DNA from: Gammaproteobacteria bacterium
GTDB taxonomy: Bacteria; Pseudomonadota; Gammaproteobacteria; Tenderiales; Tenderiaceae
Length of the DNA: 64,000 nucleotides
Assembly (NCBI GenBank): GCA_021731365.1
Contig: JAKFXL010000037.1
Span: 126,037 to 190,036, forward strand
Direction of reading: 5' to 3'
Under the pieces are notes generated by a model, which worked only from the letters and a program-made list of their open reading frames with translations, was not told where the DNA came from and did no database searches. Each line of letters starts with the position of its first letter. The stretch's first letter is position 1. Positions 57,717 to 64,000 of the stretch are shown here, piece by piece. Both the position numbers and the translations under genes were made by a program.

Positions 57717-58271
57717 ATGATCACTATTAATCGCCAATCGGGCTGGCTGGAGGGGGAGGTGCGCTGTCTGCCCTCGCCAAATTGTGATGCCCGTGCACTC
57801 GGTGAGGTGGTGGATCTGCTGGTCGTGCATAACATCAGCCTGCCACCGGGGGTGTTTGGTGGCCCCTATATCGATGCACTGTTTACCAATACGCTGGATG
57901 AGAACGGCCACCCCTATTTCAAACAGATTGCTGGAGTGAAGGTCTCGGCCCATCTGTTGATTCGTCGTGATGGTGAGCTGGTCCAGTATGTGCCGTTTAC
58001 CCAGCGGGCCTGGCACGCCGGTGTCTCCTGTTTTGATGGGCGTGACCGTTGTAACGATTTTTCTATCGGTATTGAGCTGGAGGGGGATGATCTGCAGGGG
58101 TATGAGCCGGTGCAGTACCGGCGTCTGGCTGAGGTGACGCGGCTGTTGATGGAGGCGTTTCCCGGCATAACCCAACAACGTATTGCCGGCCACTGCGATA
58201 TTGCGCCGCAACGCAAGAGCGACCCTGGCCCCCATTTTGACTGGCCCTATTTCCACTCACTGTTGGCGTAA
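57717..58271 (+). CDS. ampD: 1,6-anhydro-N-acetylmuramyl-L-alanine amidase
   Basis: Cytosolic cell-wall recycling amidase; in enterics its loss raises AmpC beta-lactamase. 184 residues. Amidase-2 fold with zinc-ligand His in LVVHNISLP, the KVSAHLLIRRDG strand, HAGVSCFDGR, NDFSIGIELEG and the second metal His plus Asp in GHCDIAPQRKSDPGPHFDW. Start 57717 is the ATG of MITINRQSGW. Next gene starts 9 bases after the stop, in the same operon as the ROK kinase. Confidence 0.94.
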   Translation: MITINRQSGWLEGEVRCLPSPNCDARALGEVVDLLVVHNISLPPGVFGGPYIDALFTNTLDENGHPYFKQIAGVKVSAHLLIRRDGELVQYVPFTQRAWHAGVSCFDGRDRCNDFSIGIELEGDDLQGYEPVQYRRLAEVTRLLMEAFPGITQQRIAGHCDIAPQRKSDPGPHFDWPYFHSLLA

Positions 58272-58280
58272 GGAGGCGGT

Positions 58281-59183
58281 ATGCGTATTGGTATCGATCT
58301 GGGCGGTTCTAAAATAGAGGCGATTGCCCTGGCTGACGGTGGGCAGGAGCTGTTGCGTGAACGTATTGCGAGTCCCCGTGGCTGTTACGATGCAACGTTG
58401 CAGGCGTTGGTGGGGTTGATTGCTGAGGTTGAGCGTAAGATTGGGGCGGTGGGCAGTATCGGCATCGGAACGCCGGGTGCGATCTCACCCGCTACCGGGC
58501 TGATAAAAAACTCCAACTCAGTCTGGCTCAACGGCAAGCCGCTGCAGCGGGATCTGGAGGCGCTGCTGGGGCGACCGATCCACATTGCCAACGATGCCGA
58601 CTGTTTTGCACTGTCAGAGGCGGTTGATGGCGCGGCGGCGGGGGCAGCCTCAGTTTTTGGGGTGATTCTGGGTACCGGTGTGGGCGGGGGCATTGTGATT
58701 AATGGCCAGCTGTTGCGTGGCCCGAATGCCATTGCCGGGGAGTGGGGACACAATCCGATGCCCTGGCCGCGCTGGGACGAAACCCCTGGGCCACTCTGTT
58801 ACTGTGGCAAGCAGGGGTGTATTGAGACATTTCTTAGCGGCCCGGGCCTGAGCCGTGACCATTATGATCTGACCCGCAAACGTCTGCCCGCCAATGAGCT
58901 GGCGGCACAGTGTGACGGTGCCCACCACCTGGCAGAGGAGACTCTGGCGCGCTATGAAGAGCGACTGGCACGGGCATTGGCAAGTGTGATCAATGTGATT
59001 GATCCTGAAGTGATTGTCTTGGGCGGCGGGGTGTCGAATATTCGCAGCCTGTATCAGCGGGTGCCCAGGCTGTGGGGTCAATATGTCTTCTCCGATGTGG
59101 TGAATACACACCTGTTGCCCGCCAGACATGGCGACTCCAGTGGTGTGCGTGGCGCGGCCTGGTTATGGCCTGTGAATCGCTGA
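58281..59183 (+). CDS. ROK-family sugar kinase (fructokinase/N-acetylglucosamine kinase type)
   Basis: 300 residues. GIDLGGSKIEAIAL is the N-terminal ATP motif; GTGVGGGIVING the second phosphate site; the zinc site is in CYCGKQGCIETFLSGPG. The Mak (fructokinase) subgroup has this last motif, and the location next to ampD may mean N-acetyl sugar recycling instead; the sequence does not settle the substrate. GGAGG at 58270-58274 sets the start. Stop codon overlaps the next gene's ATG (TGATG). Confidence 0.88.
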   Translation: MRIGIDLGGSKIEAIALADGGQELLRERIASPRGCYDATLQALVGLIAEVERKIGAVGSIGIGTPGAISPATGLIKNSNSVWLNGKPLQRDLEALLGRPIHIANDADCFALSEAVDGAAAGAASVFGVILGTGVGGGIVINGQLLRGPNAIAGEWGHNPMPWPRWDETPGPLCYCGKQGCIETFLSGPGLSRDHYDLTRKRLPANELAAQCDGAHHLAEETLARYEERLARALASVINVIDPEVIVLGGGVSNIRSLYQRVPRLWGQYVFSDVVNTHLLPARHGDSSGVRGAAWLWPVNR

Positions 59184-59593
59184 TGGCGGCGGTCCTGTCG
59201 GTGCGCCAGCCGTTGCGCTGGTTTGGTCTTTGGTCTGCATTGGGCTGGATGTTGGTGCTGTGGGTGGTCTATGAGTCGTTAACACCCAATCCAATTCAAA
59301 CCCCTGATATTGAATATGGCGACAAGATAGGCCACTTCATGGCCTACTTTTTAATGATGGGGTGGTTTGTACAGCTCTACCAGCGTGGGTGGCAGCGGTG
59401 GCTGTTGCTGCTGTTTATCACCCTTGGCGTGGCGATAGAGTTTATACAGGGGCAGAGCCCCTATCGGCTGTTTGAGTACGCCGATATGGCGGCCAACAGC
59501 CTGGGTGCATTCACTGCATGGCTTTTGGCACGCGGGCCATTTTCTGCCCAGCTGTTGCGTATTGAGCAGCGCCTGCTCTCTAAACCGCGTTGA
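59183..59593 (+). CDS. VanZ-like membrane protein
   Basis: 136 residues from the ATG at 59183 that overlaps the previous stop (TGATG); an ATG at 59165 in the same frame would lie within the kinase gene. Four membrane helices; EYGDKIGHFMAYFLMM is the conserved VanZ motif and EFIQGQSPYRLFEYADMAANSLG is the second. Family function is unclear; VanZ proteins are linked to envelope sugar and teicoplanin response. The stop overlaps the convergent surface-protein gene by 14 bases. Confidence 0.85.
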   Translation: MAAVLSVRQPLRWFGLWSALGWMLVLWVVYESLTPNPIQTPDIEYGDKIGHFMAYFLMMGWFVQLYQRGWQRWLLLLFITLGVAIEFIQGQSPYRLFEYADMAANSLGAFTAWLLARGPFSAQLLRIEQRLLSKPR

Positions 59594-62500
59594 GTGCTGC
59601 CCCCTTCTGGCGACGGTAGAGCAGGGTTGCAGCTATTGCTGTGACCAGTAGCAGAATGGTGGTGAGCGGATAGAGGATGCCGTAGACCAGCGGGGCCAGC
59701 AGTAACCGGGTTATGCCACGCAGTATGGTGCTGTCACCGATGATGGCGGCGAGGGGGGGGGAGTAGTGGTAGTAGAGTGCCACAAATTCGCGCCCTGCCT
59801 GATGGGTGAGCAGAAACTCATCCCGGAATGTACGCAGGGCGGTGACGTGTGGATCGAGGAAAGATCCATAGGCTGCGGTGGCAATAAAACAGCGGTCGAC
59901 AGTGACGTTGCTGCTGGCCGAGATGGTATTGTTTTCAATGTTGCTGTCGCGCTCGTTACCTGTAACACGGGCGATGTTGCTGATCTGGATATCCCGGAAG
60001 GGGGATTCCATGGCGATGTTGACGTAGACCGCATTGTTATCTTCAGGGCGGAGATTGGGATGGATACTGCCCAGTTCACAGCGGATGATGTTTTCAGGCT
60101 GTTTCAGGCACGAACCCTGGCTGCTTGATACTACCCTGAAGGTGATGTCTGGTGGCAGCCAGTCGATCATTTTGACATTGGTTTCGCTCTGGGGGCCAAG
60201 GTTGGTGATGGTGATGTGGTAGTTGAAGGGGATCCCCTGTTTGACGGTAGTGGGCTGTGTTGTCTGGGTGATTTTCAGGTCAACCGTTGAGGTGCCATTC
60301 ACAGGGGTCAGCAGGTAACCGTATTTGCCCTGGTTGACACCAGCGTCATCAAAATAGTAGCCCCAGCCAACAATGTGCCCATTGTTATTGATATCCAGCG
60401 CGTCTTGCAGGTCCCAGTTTTTGCGGATGGTGGTGGGTTGCAGCAGGGTATTCAGGTTTTCCATACGCGCGTTGGTGGTGGTAATGCCCTCATTTCTGGC
60501 TTGCCAGCTGTTGCCAAGATTGCTGCTGACCAGGATGCCGTTGCCTTCGGTGCCGGCATAGATGTGGTTGGCGTTGTTGGGGTCAAACCGTACGGCGGTG
60601 ACGGTATTGCCTGACAGCAGGGGTGCGCTGTTCCAGGTGCAGAGGGTGGTGCAGGTGAGTCTGTATAGCCCTTTGTCAGTGGCGGCGAGCAGGTTGTCAG
60701 GGGTGAAAGGGTCTTCGTCCAGATCAAAGATGGGCAGTATGGTGGGGCCGTAGCTGTCACTCCAGCTTTGTCCGTTGTTTACGCTGGTAAACAGCCCGCC
60801 GGAGATACTGCCCGCCAGTAACATGCCGTTTTGGGCCTGCCGCAGTGTGACAATTTCACTGTCCTTGAGCCTGCCGTTACTGTTGCTGATGGAGACCCAG
60901 AACCGGCCATAGTCACTGCTGCGGTAGACGCCGTTTTTGGTTCCGGCATAGAGCAGAGCCGGTGTGACCGAGGTATCAAGCAGCAGGGCGTAGACCGGGG
61001 AGTTGCCGAGACCGGCGCTGGCGCTGATCCAGCGGCGACCGCCATCCTCGCTGCGGTAGACCCCGCCCATGGTGGCAGCAAACAGGGTGGCAACGGTCGG
61101 GGTGGTGTCGATGGCCACGGCAGCGATGTTTCTGTTATCCAGCCCCTCGTTGCTGAAGACCCAGTTATTGCCATTGTCGGTAGAGATGAGCATCCCCTGG
61201 TCTGATGAGCCAGCCCAGAGGGTATAGGGTGTTGTGCGGCTATCATGGACGACGCTGGTCAGTTTCATGCCGCTGGCACCGGTGCTGGGGGCTGTCCAGT
61301 TGATTGTATCGCCAGGACTGCGGTAGCTGAGTCTGAAAAACCCGTTGTTGGCCCCTGCCAGGATGTGGGTCTGGCTGTTGGCATCGCCACTATCTCTGCT
61401 GATGGTGGTCAGTGCGTAGATCTCGGCCAGGGAGACGCCGCTGGTAATGGCCTTCCAGTTACTTGCCAGCACCAGATTGTTGCTGGGTTCTGATATGGAG
61501 CGGAAGACGTCGCCATCAAAGGTGCTGGCGTAGAGTGTTGTGCCACTGCCGTCTCTGCCTAGCGCCAGTGTGTAGGTACCCCGGTTGTCACCAAAATTAC
61601 TGGCGCTGGTCCAGCTGCTGCTGGCCGCTTCACGCTGAAAGAGTCCGCCGGTGGAGCCGGAAAAGAGCATGCTGACGCCGTTGTTGTTGTAAAACAGCAG
61701 GGTGTAGACGTTGAGGTTGCTGAGTCCCTCGTTAAAGGGTTTCCACTGTAGCGACCCGGCGGCAATGTCGGCACTGAAGATCCCGCCGCCGATGGTGGCG
61801 GCGTATAGATTGTCGCTGTTTATCGGATCAACCACCAAGGCTGATACACGCTGGCTCAGTAGCTGGGTAGTCCCCTGGCCATTCTGACGGCTCCAGTTCT
61901 CGCCGCGATTGGCTGAGGAGTAGACCCCGCGACTGGTGGCGGCATAAATAATGTTGGGTCTGGTGACGTGGTGGGCAAAATTGTAGGTGCTGTAACCCGT
62001 CGAGCCGTTGGCAAGGGTCCAGTTTTCACCTTTGTCATCAGAATAGTAGACGCCACCGTTGGTGCCGGCATAGAGACGTTCGCCGCCACCATCGGAGTTG
62101 TAACTGATATCCATGGCGTTGACCGATACTCCATTGAGCTTGCCGGAGAGGAACCGCCAGTTAATACCACCATCGGTACTGGTGAATAGCCCCCCCTTGC
62201 CAACCGACTCTCCGATTGTGGTGGCGTACAACACCTGACTGTTTTTGGGATTGATCAGCAGTGCGTTGACCTTCAGCTCAGTAAGACCCTTGTTGGCGCT
62301 TTGCCAGTGGTCGCCGCGATCAGTACTTTTTAAAACCCCACCGCCGGTATTGCTGTAGCTGTAGACCGTGTTGGAGTTGGTGGGGTCGGCGATTACCACA
62401 ACGATATCAGTGCTGGCGGTGCTAAAGACAAAGGGGTGGCCATTGTTGTCAGCACGGATAGACTGGCCGATGATGACGTTCTGGTTATTGAGTGAACGGG

Positions 62501-63299
62501 CCATGCTATCGGTATCTCTGCCCAGTGTGCCCAGATTGGTGACGCTACCGGTGGCCCGGTTGTAAAAGGCCCGTTTGCCGGCCTGGTTGAGGGTGTCGTT
62601 GTAGGCCCAGCCCACCACACTCTCATCATCGTTGATCCTGATCCCTTCACTGTGTTTGTACCCCTCCATCGGGCTGATCGCAGTGAGTTTGGCGTCCTGG
62701 CTGCTGTAACGAAAGGCGCGGCTATTGCCGTTTTTGTCGACAGAGCTGCCTACCATGTAGCCATTATCGTTAACATCATTTGCCCACGCCTCGGCCCCAC
62801 CAAGTGTTCCAAGGGTGGTCAGCCGCCCGCTAAAAATATCGTAATGAAATGGCCGGCGGTAGCTGCTGGAGCTGTCCAGGCGGGTCCCCACAATCTCGTT
62901 AAAGCCGTTAATGGCGGTGGCTTTAATGAGGTTGCTGAAGCGGGTCAGCTCCAGTGACGGCAGACTGTTCTCCCAGAGGGTGGCAATGGTGGGTGTTGTT
63001 TTTGCGTAGCCTGTCACAATGCCGCTGTCGTTGATGCGAGAGGCTTCGTTTCCTGTGCCAAGATTGCTAACGATATTGCCGGGATTGGCGGTGGTCTGGG
63101 TTGTAATTGCACCACTGACAGCATTCTTCCCAACAATCAAACCGGAGTTACTGATGCTGATGGGAATAAAATCCTTACCAAGACTCTGGATAGTGTAGTC
63201 GTCGGCAGAGGAGACGGAGAGCAGTAAATAGCCAACTGTGATCAGTGTGAGCAACAACTGCCTGCAAAGGGATACGCCGGAATGGTGAAGCACCTGCAT
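59580..63299 (-). CDS. Giant exported HAF/Asp-box protein with DUF11 and CFI-box C-terminal anchor
   Basis: 1239 residues. A signal peptide (to about 32) is followed by HAF-type repeats (about 35-310; LGTLGGAEAWANDVNDNGYMVG, RAF/PFVF), then a long beta-propeller-like stretch (about 310-970) with at least nine Asp-box or Ycf48-like turns (STDRGDHW, STDGGINW, SDDKGENW, STDNGNNW, SEDGGRRW, SSDYGRFW, SVNNGQSW, SSNLGNSW), another HAF piece, a DUF11 domain (about 1030-1150, LKITQTTQPTTVKQGIPFNYHITITNLGP), and a CFI-box segment (CFIATAAYGSFLDPHV) followed by a membrane helix and a basic end. The CFI-box is a C-terminal sorting signal family. Likely surface-anchored or processed. Function unknown. 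Confidence 0.85.
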   Translation of the reverse strand: MQVLHHSGVSLCRQLLLTLITVGYLLLSVSSADDYTIQSLGKDFIPISISNSGLIVGKNAVSGAITTQTTANPGNIVSNLGTGNEASRINDSGIVTGYAKTTPTIATLWENSLPSLELTRFSNLIKATAINGFNEIVGTRLDSSSSYRRPFHYDIFSGRLTTLGTLGGAEAWANDVNDNGYMVGSSVDKNGNSRAFRYSSQDAKLTAISPMEGYKHSEGIRINDDESVVGWAYNDTLNQAGKRAFYNRATGSVTNLGTLGRDTDSMARSLNNQNVIIGQSIRADNNGHPFVFSTASTDIVVVIADPTNSNTVYSYSNTGGGVLKSTDRGDHWQSANKGLTELKVNALLINPKNSQVLYATTIGESVGKGGLFTSTDGGINWRFLSGKLNGVSVNAMDISYNSDGGGERLYAGTNGGVYYSDDKGENWTLANGSTGYSTYNFAHHVTRPNIIYAATSRGVYSSANRGENWSRQNGQGTTQLLSQRVSALVVDPINSDNLYAATIGGGIFSADIAAGSLQWKPFNEGLSNLNVYTLLFYNNNGVSMLFSGSTGGLFQREAASSSWTSASNFGDNRGTYTLALGRDGSGTTLYASTFDGDVFRSISEPSNNLVLASNWKAITSGVSLAEIYALTTISRDSGDANSQTHILAGANNGFFRLSYRSPGDTINWTAPSTGASGMKLTSVVHDSRTTPYTLWAGSSDQGMLISTDNGNNWVFSNEGLDNRNIAAVAIDTTPTVATLFAATMGGVYRSEDGGRRWISASAGLGNSPVYALLLDTSVTPALLYAGTKNGVYRSSDYGRFWVSISNSNGRLKDSEIVTLRQAQNGMLLAGSISGGLFTSVNNGQSWSDSYGPTILPIFDLDEDPFTPDNLLAATDKGLYRLTCTTLCTWNSAPLLSGNTVTAVRFDPNNANHIYAGTEGNGILVSSNLGNSWQARNEGITTTNARMENLNTLLQPTTIRKNWDLQDALDINNNGHIVGWGYYFDDAGVNQGKYGYLLTPVNGTSTVDLKITQTTQPTTVKQGIPFNYHITITNLGPQSETNVKMIDWLPPDITFRVVSSSQGSCLKQPENIIRCELGSIHPNLRPEDNNAVYVNIAMESPFRDIQISNIARVTGNERDSNIENNTISASSNVTVDRCFIATAAYGSFLDPHVTALRTFRDEFLLTHQAGREFVALYYHYSPPLAAIIGDSTILRGITRLLLAPLVYGILYPLTTILLLVTAIAATLLYRRQKGAALNAV

Positions 63300-63389
63300 T
63301 AACGAATTCTCTCTACTGGGTATAGGGCGTCATGTTACGCAATGTTAGATACGAGCGCCAATGGCGGCCTGTTGTTGATTGTACGGTCT

Positions 63390-64000
63390 CTAGCGGATGC
63401 TGGCGGCAACTTTTTTCAGCGTCGGCACATTCAGGTTGGCTGTGGCTGCCTGATGAATGGCGCGTTCCAGCCTGGCAGGGGCCGAACGCCCCATGCAACG
63501 GTGGTCGGGATCGCCCGCAAATGCCTTCAGCATCCCGTCGATGAGGGGTTCTCGGGGCAACTCGGATTGGGTCAGCCATTGCTGGATAGCCAGGGCTTCA
63601 TCGGCAATATCCCGTGTCAGCTGTTCGTGCTGACTCCATAACTCGGAAACAGTGCCGCCCACCACCAGTCCGGCAATGTTGGTGGTGACGATATAGAGGT
63701 TTTTACATACCAGCTCAAAGAGCATCTCTTGTGCGCTGGACACCGTGTGGTTGGGGATACCAAGGCTCTGTAGTGCAGTGGACAGACAGTGGGCCAGCGG
63801 GCCGTGAATAGGTGAGGAGATCAGCACCTTGACATCCTGCCCCCGCTTTTTTTCAAACCAGACCGAGATGACGGTGGGTTCGTCGATACCATGGCGTTGC
63901 CATGCTGGAGGCAGCAGTTCGTTCTGGAGCAGGGCCAGCCGGGTGCTCCACACTGGCGGGATCTGGGATAGAGTCAGATCAAGGTCGCTCTCACCTACGG
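63390..64000 (-). CDS. Incomplete gene, possibly a ketopantoate-reductase-like protein (5' end outside)
   Basis: The frame stays open from 63390 to the window edge on the minus strand, so the N-terminus is missing. About 203 residues are visible. Motifs such as KNLYIVTTNIAGLVVGG, a helical core and SAPARLERAI...NVPTLKKV look like the C-terminal helical domain of ketopantoate reductase or 6-phosphogluconate dehydrogenase-type proteins. The NAD(P) Rossmann motif, if any, is outside. The likeness is weak. Confidence 0.45.
   Translation of the reverse strand, partial: VGESDLDLTLSQIPPVWSTRLALLQNELLPPAWQRHGIDEPTVISVWFEKKRGQDVKVLISSPIHGPLAHCLSTALQSLGIPNHTVSSAQEMLFELVCKNLYIVTTNIAGLVVGGTVSELWSQHEQLTRDIADEALAIQQWLTQSELPREPLIDGMLKAFAGDPDHRCMGRSAPARLERAIHQAATANLNVPTLKKVAASIR

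Overview
This window is chromosomal DNA of a gammaproteobacterium. The evidence is the gene content: GlnB, a sucA-sucB-lpd block, PhoB/PhoR, the PrkA-YeaH-SpoVR trio, a DapC/DapD/YffB cluster, an AmpD amidase, and CnoX with the SxxC form of its thioredoxin motif. The many surface and outer-membrane proteins (Fn3/Calx-beta with a GlyGly-CTERM-like tail, HAF/Asp-box with a CFI-box tail, MipA, DUF3187) and the moderate GC would fit a free-living or sediment lineage such as Chromatiales or Thiotrichales-like bacteria. That placement is inference. I see no rRNA, tRNA or CRISPR array.

Layout. 1-4046: the 3' part of a giant Fn3-repeat surface protein. It runs in frame through a GlyGly-CTERM-like anchor into an OmpA-like barrel that has its own ribosome binding site and signal peptide. 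4123-12026: housekeeping genes nadE, glnB, sucA, sucB, lpd. 12217-20402: an accessory block with a 1258-residue P-loop NTPase, an IS remnant cut by a dead IS200/IS605 element, a Tat-exported multicopper oxidase and an unrecognised secreted protein. 20857-26239: minus-strand phosphate and ion genes (K+ channel, DUF6394-like membrane protein, pstS, phoR, phoB) with Pho boxes before pstS and phoB. 26245-31104: MipA, an Fe-ADH, an ABM monooxygenase, HinT, a 36-residue membrane protein and two DUF proteins. 31105-31795: a long non-coding stretch with a cluster of DnaA boxes. 31796-36272: a ChaN-PDZ protein and a large hybrid histidine kinase. 36248-40998: spoVR-yeaH-prkA stress operon. 41257-43712: yffB, dapD, dapC. 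43865-48169: an EamA transporter, then a small exported Cys-Cys protein behind a near-consensus sigma-54 promoter, followed by a histidine kinase and a sigma-54 activator. 48732-52662: an MBL-fold hydrolase, an unknown protein and cnoX. 53081-56930: an excisionase-like HTH, an AAA ATPase and an S8 protease that together look like an IetAS-type defence or toxin-antitoxin operon. 57061-59593: msrA, ampD, a ROK kinase and a VanZ-like protein. 59580-63299: a giant HAF/Asp-box/DUF11/CFI-box surface protein. 63390-64000: an incomplete gene.

How the genes work together. The central block links nitrogen sensing (PII), NAD synthesis and the oxoglutarate dehydrogenase complex. The Pho block is a compact PhoBR regulon that includes only the periplasmic binding protein of the Pst transporter. 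The most interesting candidates for undescribed biology are the sigma-54-driven small exported protein with its two-component system, the HTH-AAA-S8 operon with its direct-repeat surroundings, the orphan NTPase at 12217, and the nested barrel gene inside the Fn3 protein.
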